Shown here piece after piece: positions 35,801-48,500 of a stretch of DNA of 64,000 nucleotides. Position 1 is the stretch's first letter; every line of letters begins with the position of its first letter. Source of the stretch: Eutypella sp. D-1 (Eukaryota > Ascomycota > Sordariomycetes > Xylariales > Diatrypaceae); the NCBI GenBank assembly GCA_023313575.1, contig JAJTTP010000006.1:1798001-1862000 (forward strand), in the 5' to 3' direction. The translations under genes were made by a program, and so were the position numbers. The notes beneath the pieces were generated by a model. The model saw only the letters and a list, made by a program, of their open reading frames with translations. It searched no databases and was not told where the DNA came from.

Positions 35801-38800
35801 AGCGGTTGCGTCGAGAGGCCCCGGCTGGTGGGCAGTCAAGTGGGCGCGGGTATGTATGTAGAGTCGTATGGCGTGTGGCAATGGTGTATACGGCGGCGAT
35901 GATGGTGGTGGTGATGGCGGCGAGAGAAGTGTGAGTGGGTGAATGCTGGCCCCGCCCCATCACTTATCCAGACCAGCCAGGCTTATCACCATCCTCCCGC
36001 CCCTTTTCCTCCTCAGTCTCTTTCACCAACCACTGCCGAGGCTTTTACATGCAATCCGACAAACCCTATCTAGAAAACTAACCCGTTCAGCGCTAAAGAA
36101 AACAAAAGCCGAGATTCCCCAGATGCGGCTTATAAAGATTTAGGTAAGAGCCGAGCCCCCCGGACGGCCGCCGCATACGTTACATCACGGGATAAGGAAC
36201 CAGAAAAACGGGTTATCTAGAAAGAAAAAAACGGCCAGCAGCTGCGAACGACGGGACATCTTTCGTTATAACACTGGAAGGGAGTAGGTATCTAGGAATA
36301 GACGGATATGCATGGAACTATAGACTACTTTGGACAGCAAGTAAGAATCGATTAAGAGGTGCCTACGAGAAAGGAGAAGGAAGAAAGTGCCATCGACTAT
36401 GTATGATATGACTTTTGGGACGCCCACAATACTACTATGTACCCCACGCTGTGGCGTAGGCGCACGGTAATCCGTTCCGCGTGGTTCAGTCTGAAAGAGA
36501 GAGAAGAGCGAGGCCTTATTGCAGGTTGTGCCACCTAAGTGTATACATACATACATATGTGGATGAGCAGCATCGTTATAGGTATAGATATGTATGAGGG
36601 ACACTTGACACCCATGCCATCCCGCCCGCACAACCCTCATGTTCGTGTGTGGGGCGGCAGGCAGGGATTCGCACGTACATATAATTGTGTGCGTATCACC
36701 AGATCGCGCTCATGTGTCTATCTACGTAGCATAGCATACAACGCCAAAGGTATGATAGGTAGATAGCCTAGATCCAGTAGCGTAGGGGAAAGCCACGGGC
36801 TCAGCTGCTGCCGCCGCCTGTTCGATTTTGCAGATGCGTGATGCGATGCGGTGCCCCCCAGCTAAGGTCCAAAGGAGTAGCGATCGTCCCCCGTCGTAGG
36901 TACTGGTCCAACCAAGGAACAGACACACAACACCACCCTCTCTCTCTCTCCTCTTCCCTTGTCCTGGGCTGGGGCCGCCGATCAGTTTGTCTAGATTTTC
37001 CGACCGGGGGGCCCAGAGGCAACTAAAAAAACTTAGCCCAGCGATCCAGGTGACAAAGTTAAAAAAGAAAGTACCTGGGCTAATTACTAGAAACGGTATT
37101 TGAGATTTTGATTTGAAAACCAGCTGTCCGGCGCGGATCGGGAGATATTAACCGGTTAAGGTAGAGAGGATAAAAGTGGCACTTAGTCCACTACTGTAGG
37201 GCCGGAACTACTAGGAAGTTTTTTTGGAGGCATCAAGGAGAAAACCAGAGGCACAAGGAAAAAGATTGGGCGATGGACAGCGCTTCCGGTAGTTTCAGAT
37301 AACCTAATCGTAATTCAGATGCGCAGCACGCGCCCAGTACGTGCATAGACAGTACGTGCGTAGCTCCAAATACCTAACACACATGACAATCATTAGTGAG
37401 GTCCCCCCCCCCCCCAGTGAGTCTGTCGTAGACGATCAGTTGGACGATGTGGCTACCTAGGCCCGACGTTAGGTTCTCGAAAGCCCTATCCTTTAATTCC
37501 GGATTCCCTCCAATAATAAGACGGCGCGGGGGAAGAGGGGAGTGCGCATTATCTAAAGTGGTGATGTAGGTTAGGTGGTCGTTGGGGGTGGGATTGTGTA
37601 GGAGACTGGGACCGGGGACGGCCGGCTTGCCTACGGAACTTTTTCACCACTTAGTACCTGTCGATGGCCCAGGGGTTCGCTTCCCGTTTAGATCACCGAG
37701 ATGTATTAACGTTAAGCGAGCTATATCACCAGCCTCCCTGGACTATATCAAAAGGTCACCACCACCCACTAACCCCCGGCCCAGCCCAGCCAAGCCCGGG
37801 CTAACTGCGAGTATGCTAAGTACGTGCATGCTAGACCAGAACTAAGCTAACGGCCCGAACATTGCGGTCCTGGGGCATGTGATTGGGGCGCGACCTAGGT
37901 AAAGGCCTCTCTCTCCCTCCCTCCCTCTCCGCGCATGCCCGCCTCTTGCCGGTCAACGCCGATAGGGAGCGGAGCGGGGTGGCGTCCTATCCCACGCCGT
38001 ATGCTGCTGGCTCGTTGATTTCGATCTGCTGCTGTGCCAGCAGTGTTGACCCAATCAACGAGTATAGGAAGACAAGTCGAAATGTAATCGTCATTTTTGG
38101 GATTGGCCTCAAAGAGATTTTCAGGAGGTGCATGTATAAACCTACCACGCTGAATGTGAGACATGCGATGAATCATGGAAAAGAAAGAAGAACTGATCGG
38201 TTGGTTGATGAAGCTTCGTTGTGAACCTGTACGCCATGGATGTGCCTGTCTATCATCTACACTTTTTTGGAGCACGGGTATATGCCATGTACCGCTCGCG
38301 AAATCAGATAATTCACCTCCCAATGCAGGTATGCTACAGGTTCGCGAGGACTCAACAGGAAGAGGAGTAGAAGATCAAGAAACATTGACGAAAATCAGGC
38401 TGTACCCCTTTTTTTTTTTGCATCCGCTCATCGCCCATGCCTATGTACATGCAACCCAAACCGTCCTATATACATCCGTAGCCAGGTAAAAGTAGGTACA
38501 GAATTCTCCCTCGTTGTGAGGAAGACGTAGAAGAAGTGAAGACGCATCAGAAATATCAAAACATCGTAACCGCCGTGAATGCCATCGTAAACCAAAACCC
38601 TCCAAATAACCCACCCTTAAAATTCCAAAAGCCAAAGGTAATACCAGGCCATGCGAAACCAAAAGCAGAAAAAGGATATCGTACATGAAAAATCAGAATG
38701 CCTTGAAACACCGTGGGGAATATAGACCCAAAAAAACAAGATACCCAAAAAGTATGGACAGCGAAGATAGGGACGACCAACTCAAATATGCAACAAAAAG

Positions 38801-39025
38801 GTCAACAGGCACATCATATGTACTTGAAGCCTGTGTGGTAAAATATATACCGAAGAATGGAAGTAAAGAAGCAAAAATGCCACAAAAACTCCTCGTGTGT
38901 ATGTACTTGTGCCGTTCACCCCTTTTCCGATGTGTGAGTGTATGGTGTGTGTGAGTATAGGTGATGAGTAGGGATGGTAGGTACTGTAGGGTGACGTATT
39001 TTTTTTTATTTTCTTTTTGGTTTCT
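32888..39025. other. 6.1 kb region without a supported gene
   Basis: Both flanking genes are on the minus strand, so this holds the Nop16 promoter and the 3' side of the transcription factor. I see no frame with family features. Notable: a CAT/ATC-rich trinucleotide patch (35050-35105), C13 (37403-37415), several GGCTGGCTGGCTG units (35510-35525, 35775-35790) and poly-T tracts near the factor's 3' end (38408-38420, 38999-39008). Confidence 0.55.
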
Positions 39026-41597
39026 CTAAAACATGATCCACTCGACGTCGGTGCCGGACACGCCGATACACTTGGTCCAGCTGAAGGGCCCGCGGCGTAT
39101 TTGGTGATGCTGTTGCTGGAAGTCCCCGGCCCAGACGCGCTCGAGGGCCTCGAGGGCGGCGAGATTGTTCATGTAGCCACTGCGAGCCATGATGTCGCGG
39201 CACTTGCTCCGAACGATGTTTTGCTGAAGTTCGTTGACGCACTCGCTACCGGCGACGAAGAGCGGCCAGAGCAGGAATTTCTCGGCGGCACTGCCTGCAT
39301 CCAACGAGGTGGCGTAGTACACCACCTGGCTAACGAGGTTGCGGATCCGGGCATCGCTTGCTGACATCTGGGGCGATGCCAACCGCTCCGTGTATAAGAG
39401 CGCTGCGTACCGGAAGGCCTCAGAGAGCGCGCCCAGGTCGCGTATCACGCTGGCGCTTGAGCCAGCTGGTAGCGACGCTGCGACGCGCCTCGAGTCAAAT
39501 GTCCAGCCCTGCAGTGCCCCGCGCGCCTCCCTCCACTCGGTCCAGAAGGATGGGCGGTGGTCTTCGTAGGTGGGCGACGAGCAGAGACTTGAGGCTAGGA
39601 ATTCCTCGTCATCGAAACACTGGAGCGGCTGTGGTTGCGTTGGTAGACCAAGGAAATCACAGATAGATTGGCCAGATTGCTTGAAGGTATGACCCAACGG
39701 GGAGCCAAGCGGAGAGGTGGAACGCGGGTGGCCAACGGAGCTGGTCATGTTGTTTTGGACCGGTCTATTCTGGGAAAGGAGGTTTAGACGGCCTAGCTTG
39801 CTGATGGTCTTGAAGAGCTCCCTGTCACAACCGACCCAGTTTTCGGCGCCCGGAGGCAGCAAGTGGGAATCCAGCGGGAGTCCGAAGAAGGCGTGGTCGA
39901 GCTGGGCTTCCCGCTCGTTGATGCTGGCGGAGATCGAGTCGAAATAAGTGAAGACGGCCTGCATCCAGGAGGAGTCGGTCGTCGGGGCTGGGAACGAGGC
40001 GGCGCGCATGCTGAGAATTTTCTTGACGCCGGCAAACTGTGTGTGGAACTTGGCGATTCCGGACTCGACCATCCGGTAGTGGCACAGGACGAGGATGGTT
40101 GCCAGCACGCTGTCGTGGCACGCCTCGGACGGGTCGTTAAGCTGCTGGTTGAGTAGGGTGACGGCCATGTTGCGGTGTCGGTGCTCCTCCGACAGCGAGG
40201 CGCCGTCCGGCTGCGCGTCCGAGCGGGCGAATTTAGAGCTGCCACTTTCGGCCAATCGGGATTCCCTGGAGTGTTGATCCAAACTTAGTCTTCGCTTCAT
40301 CCTGAGGTTACATGCGGAGAGGGCACAGAGGGCATGCTGGAGGCTTGGGCTGCTCGACGCTAGTCGCAGGATGTCACGGAAGGGGTTGTCCGGCCCGTCA
40401 ATGAGGACCATCGACGGGCACATTGTGTTCTCGTAGTAATCGAGGAAGAAGGGCACTCGTGCAATGAGATCAGCGCTAACCTGTATCGTCTGCCCCTCGA
40501 AGGGGAGCGCCGGCGGCGTCGGCGGCGTCTGCACCGCATGAGGGGGGCCGGACTTGGGGTTTGGTGCCCAGTATCCGTTCGACTGCGGGCTAACGCTGTA
40601 GTGCTGCTCGAGTTCGGGAACGCCTGTAGGAAGCTGTGAGTAAGACGGAAGCGGAGGACTTGAAGGCAGGCGTGGCAGTCTTACTGAGGGCGTCGTTGTC
40701 CGCGCCCATCATCCTGTGTCCCATGTGTGTCTCGAAGTGCTCGTGGTGGGACCCGAGGCTCGAGCTATGCTCGGAAGGCGCGTAGACGAGTCCCGGGCAG
40801 GACGTCGGGGCGGCCCGAGGCTCGATCATGATGGCGGAGACGGGAGTCTGAGGGCCCGGAGAAGGGTGACCAGAGTAGTTGTCGTACATGAGAGAGGGAC
40901 TGTGCATGAAGGGCACTTCTTCTCTCGTGTATGGGTGGTGCATCGGCGACATAGTATACTCAACATCGCTCAGAGACTCGACTGACGAGGACATCTGATC
41001 GCTCATGATAGGAAACTGGCCCATTGGGCTGTGCATCCTTGGATACTTGGCTGGCTCGGCTGTCATATTACCCGCATAAGCTGGGAGGCCACTCCATGAC
41101 GCATGGGTGGTCACAGGCGCCGTCTCGGGCTGGCTGAAGCGCGGAAACTCGGTGTAGGGTGAGAAGGGAGTCGGGGGAAGAGACGTCGGTAGCTGCTCGC
41201 CCCTGCCCCTGATATCGATGTGATGGCGGTTGTTGCGCGGGGAGCCTTCCCGGTCACTCCACTGGCTCGAGGCGGCAGAGCTCGCACGGGACCGGGCCGT
41301 CTTCTTCGGAACGGGTGCCACTGGGGGAGATTTAGCAACGGGCAGCGAGAGACCCCGAAGCTTCCCTCGGCTCGCCACTCCCACGCCCCAAGTCAACTGC
41401 GTCTTGTAACCAGAGCACTCGTTGCCGACCTCGAGACACTGCGAGCAGTAGGGCCGGCGGCGGTCACACTTGGTACCCCTCTTGATACACGCGAAGCAGT
41501 CATCAGCAGCTCCTCCAGCAGGCGCTCTCCTGCGGCGTTTCCGGGCGGCCTGTGCGTCCTTGTTGGTGGGGGTCTGCTGAGGGGGCTGGACCGTCAT
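39026..41597 (-). CDS. Zn2Cys6 (Gal4-type) fungal transcription factor
   Basis: Two minus-strand exons, 41597-40685 and 40623-39026, encode 836 residues. The intron (40624-40684, 61 bp) has GTAAGA and CTACAG; an upstream CACAG is out of frame. A basic RKRRRR stretch precedes a perfect zinc cluster, CFAC-x6-C-x6-C-x2-C-x6-C (CFACIKRGTKCDRRRPYCSQ and on to ECSGY), near residues 34-63. The middle, about 100-330, is Ser/Pro-rich and disordered. The C-terminal half is a helical fungal-specific regulatory domain (PF11951-like): DYYENTMCPSMVLIDG, FRDILRLASSSPSLQHAL, LATILVLCHYRMVESG and a closing WPLFVAGSECVNE. Members bind CGG-containing DNA sites and respond to metabolic or developmental signals. 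The target is unknown. Start is the first ATG; the open frame upstream has none. Confidence 0.9.
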
Positions 41598-42481
41598 ATT
41601 CGAAAAGGTTCGACTTAAAAGGTTAAGCAATGGAAAGGTTATATACGATGTGGTGTGGTACTGAATGTACTTGGGTGGGCTGGATGAGGCAAGGCAATGT
41701 CTTGACAAGATAGTTATTTCCAAACTGGACAATGTTTAAAAGGCTGGGCAAGTAAAAGGAGTGTGAATGACTGGTCTGGATAAATCGAGTTTAATATGGA
41801 AAAGATATAGAACCAAAGCAGGAGGTCATTGGCGTTGCATGGACATGAGAAGGACGGGAACGAAATGGACGGTTAGATATATGTCGAGGCATGCTACTCT
41901 TTATGAAGACCGCAGACGAGAGCAGCAGGGCAGAATATAGACGACCACCCACCCCACCTTCACCACCCCGGTATTGGACATGTACATGCAGGGCCCTCTC
42001 ATCATGGCTTGAGCTACAAGGTCTTGTTACCAGGGTAGGGGATAGAGGCTACACTAACCATAGAGTGTCTTGATACATAATAGTATGCGTAGTAGAACGA
42101 AGGAGGGGGGTGTGTCCTTTGGGGGAGGGAACAAGTTGACCAGATGGTGTGGATTCAGAGATGGGGTGTGGGAAGAAGAAACTACAAAGTGGAACAAGTC
42201 TGGAGATCAGCGGATTACCCTGGATGAATATCAAGGAGGGGGGTACCCCTGTAATGGGACAGAATGCAAAGACGGGGCACCAGGGCACAAGGTTATAGAG
42301 GTAGGGGTTTAGGGGTAGTTCAAGTTGCAGTGAGCAGGGGGGGAGTGTATCATTCGCAGATACATGAAAGTTGTACACAACCAGACAATCCAGACATCCC
42401 ACACGCCCTTACCCACACAATAACACACATGCGCATACTATGTGTGTACACATGCAAAGATCTTAAAAGTCGGGGGCATGG

Positions 42482-42518
42482 ATATCATGGGTATCATGGG
42501 TAATCATAGGCATCATGG
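42482..42518 (+). repeat. ATCATGG short tandem repeat
   Basis: ATCATGGGT occurs twice in a row, followed by AATCATAGGC and ATCATGGGG, i.e. four imperfect 8-10 base units upstream of the Zn2Cys6 gene. Confidence 0.6.
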
Positions 42519-45500
42519 GGTAGGGTGGAAAGACGATTGTTGCAAGGACAAGGATAAAGAGAAAGTCGAAGAAAAGACATGCCCACTGGGCCCAAGGGAA
42601 AATCGGGTCTGTCTTTGCCCAGGTGCAAGGCAACATCGACATTGGACGGCCTACTTGCTACTACTGCTATTGGCACCCGCTACTTTTTCTTTACTATTAT
42701 CCGTCACGCAGACCTTCTGGCCTATGATTGTCCGTTCATTCGCACATAAGCACGAACTCGCCGAACTGCGCCGTTATGGGGACGAAACCGTAGTAAGGCG
42801 ACATGGTTCCGTACCTGTGATCTGTTGTTCCTTGTAAATAGCAGGACGGCATCAAAATAGACGGAACACCGGACAGCCCAGACATAGCATGTTTCTTTAC
42901 TCTGCATGGGCCTACCATGATACCACAATGATAGGATAATTGTAAAATTGTAAAATCAACAGGAAGGCAGGTGACGTTCAGGTTTGAGATTTACGTGTAG
43001 GACACTGTCAGTTACCAAGTAGTTGTGTGGGTTGTAAGGTCGTAGTAGGATCGTGCTGTTGCCAATTGGCGGATGCAAGTAAGCCGCAGATAGAAAAACA
43101 ATTATCTTTCTACACGAAATAGAAAGGGGTAAGGAGAACATTGATTCCACAGCGACATTCGGCCAATGCTACGTTTTGTCGCATAAACCCAGATGAACGA
43201 ATAGATCACAGAAAGCATGTACGTACCTGTCTGTAGCCAAGGCATCTCGGTAAGTAAAGCACCCCGAGCCTGTACTATCCGTATGCACTCTCCAAAGTTC
43301 ACTCCTCTCCCAGTGTAATTTGTGATTAACTATGTACCTAGGTAAGTAAGCAGATAACCTTGGAAGTTAAGGTTACCTACGTACTGACATTACCTATCAA
43401 GCTACATTACCTGCCCAGGTGCTAGTTATAGCGAGGGCTTACATGTAACATGCGATTTGTTACATACATACCATACATACAACATGCACCAATCCTAAGT
43501 GCTCACTACAAACTAACCCTAGGTAATGCTCACTGCTTACTTATTACCAGGCCACTCACCACAGGGCATGGAATTAGCAGCCGTGCCAGCCGTAGCGCTT
43601 CGTAGCACCCGTAGCACCCGTAGCGGCCGTTTTTTTCAACCCTGGAAAGACTTTAAGTGCGTACGTACGGTCAGAAAAAGCCACCAATCCCTCTGCGGCA
43701 AGACCGTAGGATTTAAGGTATGTCTGACAGGAGGCTCACATCTTTTAGGCACCTATCAAATATCCTGGCAGCTGCCTGGTAACATCTTTAGTTCCCCAAA
43801 CATAACACGTACCGTACGATGGAGAGGCTTGAATGAAGCCTCATATCCCTCTCAGCCTCCTTACAATGTAAAAAATAGTGCTTTGGCGGCAAGTGCCTTG
43901 TAAATAGCATCACCGAGATCATAAGGTGGCCGCAAACTGCGCATCGGCAGCAGCCCCCATGCTGTTCCCCCCGGCGATTGTCGCAAGGATATCGGGCCGG
44001 CGGCTTTCAACTAACGCCATGAAGACCAAAATAGCAAAAAATGCCACTAATATCTTTCTCTCTCTCAAAAAAAAATGAAATGAAGTCGAATCACCCCATG
44101 CATAGTAATTTTTATCAAGTCACTGCCTACTATTACCAGCAAAATTGAGCACCAGAAAATTGACGACTATACTCCCTGCTATTCCCCAGGCATAACCGGC
44201 GATGATTATATCTTGGTCAGTGGGGGTGGGTACCCTCCGTGGGCGAGGTGAGAGGAGAGGAGACAACATTTGATCAGCTGCGACTCCCATTCCTGCGCTG
44301 CTACTTCTTACATCGCCGGCAAAGCGGTGACGGCGTCATCGCCATCAACTACCATTCCTACCTACCCGTGTATCTGGAACTTTCGGAAGGATTACTATGT
44401 CGTCTAGTTAGGTAGTACCTAGGTAATAAGGCATAGAGTCGGGAGCCCCGCTAAAACCCAGGACCCTACAGTCGGACGCACCACAGCCAGTTACCTCGGG
44501 AGAGCAGCGACAATCTGTTACAGGGGGGATTCTCATACCGAATGCGAGGAAGTGCACGACTGCGCTATACTTAGGTCTCTATAACGGATGAGCCGCTTTG
44601 GTAGTATCCGTACCTTACCGTGAGGTCCACTGCGATGGGAATTGTTTAAGCCACACGGACTTATCGCACTGCCCAGCATGCGGGAGTCGTATGGCACGCA
44701 AGGTACCGGGTAAGCGGTGGATGAAACGTGGACTAGAGCTAGTCGTTAGGTCATATCTGTATTAAAAGAGTGAGACCTAATTAGGTCTACACAGCAATAG
44801 TTCTGAGGCGATGAGTAATGCCGACCCGAATGGACTGACTATAGACTAATAGAGACAATGATGGTGTGTCAGAACGGTAGACAGTAAGAGGAACAAGTAG
44901 CCACCTAGGTCATCGCCTTAGAGAGAGCTCTAGAGGATCATGTCAGTTCTCAAAGCCGCTAGCGCTGGGTTAGGTGCCTGGGTGACTGGATATGATGAGA
45001 GTTTACTATTATGATACACATAATCTGATGGTATAATAGTGGTCGGCGGAGCACAGAGGGTTAATTTCGCGTCAATTCAGACTAATTATGAGATTTTACC
45101 CACCAAAGATACCTAATCTCTACCAGGTTGGATACCCACCTATAATCGGCTCCATCCCGCCATTTGATGGTAGCATCTACGCACATACCACATCCAGGGC
45201 ATGATCGGACATGATCCTCAGACTATAACCCACAGGCCACAGCTAAAGTCTAGTTATCTCGATCTTAGCTCTCTTAAGTCTTAGCTGACTGGACTAAGGC
45301 AAGGGGGTTAGTAATACTGGTGCTCATCAATACATACCATCGAAGTCTAGTTGGCAAGGGAGATCCTCCCCAGTGACGTTTCGACATATAGGCGTACAGA
45401 GCATGCTGTTCAATTATTATCGAGATTATAGAAGGCAGTGCGGGTGTATCAAGCTCCAGATCGAGAGGCCGACGGGGGCTTGGCGGGAGGCAACGCAGGG

Positions 45501-48500
45501 GTGTCACCTAAAATCAACGTTCGGAACTGCTTACTATAACTATTCTGGGTTGGCTGGCATGTTAGGCAGGGCACTATGTGGTAGACTATGTCTATGTATG
45601 GGTGCATGGAGCTATCCGGGGCTGCACTATAACTTGCTGCATGCAAATCAAAAAGAGCGTTAAAGCCGAAGAGGCATGAGGCGGGGGCTGTCCGAGTTAT
45701 CCTGACGCAGATCATCGTCAGAAGGAGAGCCAGAGAGGTGCCCCAGGTCTCCTTATGTTGCATCAACCAGGCACGATTACCACGAGAGAGGCATGAGCGG
45801 TTCTCAGCTCTCCCAGACGCGGTACGTGATCTACCTTCATTACTACCGCCTTGGGAATGTAGCTGGTAAAGCGCCCAGCCGAACCGCGACAGCCCCGGCT
45901 TTTCAGCACTTCTATCTATAGCATCAGGACGAGCTGAGTTTGGCGTGCTCTGCCGGGCCTTCCCTGCCTGCCCTATGTGTAAGAGCCGCCTCTCCTTTCG
46001 GGCCTGTGCCAGTCGGCGACGCCTGTTGGCCCTGTCCGTCGCCACCCGATAATTCCATATGCGATAGACGAGGCTTGCTTTGAAATCTACACTTGACTAC
46101 CAGCCTCGATCTAATTTATGCGTAATATCCAAGAGGTAACGTCTGCTTCGGCACAAGGGGATGAAGAGGCTTGACTGACGATGCCACCCCTCCCCTGCAC
46201 CCCCAGAAACAGGAGACTCCTTCTAGTCTCCATTCGCTAGGCGGGCTTACAGTATTGCCGGTAAGGTGCACCTTTAGTTACATCAATGATGTAGTAAAAT
46301 ATTCCTGTGGCAGAAAATACTAGAATATCTATCATTAGGATCGGTCGTGGGAGGGGTGGACTGTCGATGCGTGATGAAATTGAAACAGCGACTCTCAAAA
46401 AGACAAGGAAATCATCATGTACCTATTCGCAAACTGGATGTAAATTGAATGCATTGCATTACACCTGTCAGATATTCCTTATGGCATTACCAAGTCACTC
46501 ACCTGAGGTCGCTTGTGCGTCTACCGCATAAACGCGGTAATCAGATTTAGATGCCGTGGAGATAGGGTGGTCATGTGAGTGAGACATGCCGTAAGCCTCT
46601 AGTTAACTAGCTATATTATGACTGAGGATTGGTGCCTCGGTATTACCTACATCTACTCCATCTGACCTCATGACGATGTACGTCCAATACTCTACGTGAG
46701 CTGGTTACCGACTAATTGGGTGCTGTAGAACGTGTGTGCTTTCTTTAATCTAGTACCTCGGAGCACATATATGTGATTTGTCGTTTATGTAGCAGTGTAG
46801 ATAGATAGATGACTTAATCATAAGGTGTTTGATTTGATCACTCCCAATACGACGTATCAGACTGTGAAAGGCCGACTCGGGCATTAGGCATTACCAAGCC
46901 TGCTTCAACTTATTTATCATTCTGAGGATGTCTTCCCACGGGATCTCGGCATGTCATTTCTATATTTTATAACTAGGTAATAAAGAACTGATGAGAATTA
47001 CGAGATACGGGACGGTAAGACTGCGAGGTCGATGATTCCACAAAGTCCTCCAGAGGATAATCCCACCAGGTTGGAGAATGCTCTTGGCAGATAATATTCT
47101 CATGTCATCAAGGTGGTAGGCAATGTCCCTTACCCAAAGGGTTTGACGGCTCGAGGAGGCCGCAAAAGTACGTGCCAAGCCTGACTTGCAGCACTGCCCC
47201 CCGCGCAGCACACGACTTGAACAACTTCGAAGTGATTTCGCAGTGATTGCTCCCGAGCGGCCAAAAAACAATAGCCCGAGATGAACAGAGACAGAGTTTC
47301 AAAAAGGACACTGCCTACGGACCCCCTTTTCACACATGTGAGAACCAGGTGAATGCACATTCACTGTCTCGGAAGTCGGGGATCTGGCGTTCGCCTTTGA
47401 CATTCTACCTAATCTAGACCACTTCGTACTTGGTTAGATATAGTCGATCTCATAACATATACGTCTCGCTCTGCATACCTTCGTGGTAAATGAATACCAC
47501 TTATATCAGCTGCCTGTTAATATGCTGAAATATCGAGGCGGACCGCGCGACCTCTGGACAACCCCGCTTATTGCCCTTCCATGCATTTCCCCTTTCGGGG
47601 ATCCACTGGCACTTGTCAAGATTCGAGCCGAATCCTATTCCTCCATCCAAATACCGACCAACAAAGGCGGAATGATCACCAGAGCTTCGACATATGCAAA
47701 CAGTACGCCCTAGCACTAGCTGATTGACCGGCCAGCCCGACGCTTGTTGAACTTTTTCAAAAACTGATAGTTCTGCTGTCTGCTGTACCCCCACTAGGAT
47801 CCGCTGCCATCAAGGACATGCATTCCACTGCGTAGGCCGACAGTGTTGTAGCAACTTAGGATGACGCGACGCTTGCTCGTGTTTCTAAACCGCTAGGGTA
47901 GACACCGAACCGGCCAGGCCCGGCCGAGACCTATCGGAGATTTCGAGGTGACACGGGCCTAGGTATGGCAATAGCCCGCGCTTCTTTGGCGGTTCGCCGC
48001 CGCACATCGTGTAGAGTATTCTGGGGGGAGGGGTGCACTTTGTGACGGCGATCCTGCTCCTTTTTGAGATCCTTGCCCCAAAGTTGGGGCCATAGGATTT
48101 TCTCCCGCTCACTCATTCACTCGCTCAACTCCCTGGCCCCATGTAGGACTAACACATTATCAGCAACCAGGCCGCGTAAATATCACGAGTAAGGTTGTAG
48201 CTGTAGCCTGTAGGCAGAATTTCGATTTCGAATTCGGGAAATAGCAAAATTTTCTCTATTGCTCGATTATCACAGAAAATGGCGTCAAATATCTGACAGG
48301 GGGTCAGCCTTTAGTTTTTACATCAGCAATAATATATAACGTAATCTGAGGGGGTTATCTATGTAGAGCTCCAGTAGCAAGCCAGGGCCGAGAGGACACA
48401 CTAACACACTAAATATCCATAACCCGCCCAATCATATCGAGACGTTTCCCTCCGTGCACTAAATAGGATATCCCTTGGTTACCTGTCAATCCCCATTGTG

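Noticed and set aside
37895..38323. 142-codon minus-strand frame
   Set aside because: No recognisable domain and no ATG at a sensible position; within non-coding DNA downstream of the Zn2Cys6 gene.
38556..38780. Phe/Trp/Gly-rich 74-codon minus-strand frame
   Set aside because: Composition follows the A/T- and CCA-rich 3' flank of the transcription factor gene; no conserved motif.
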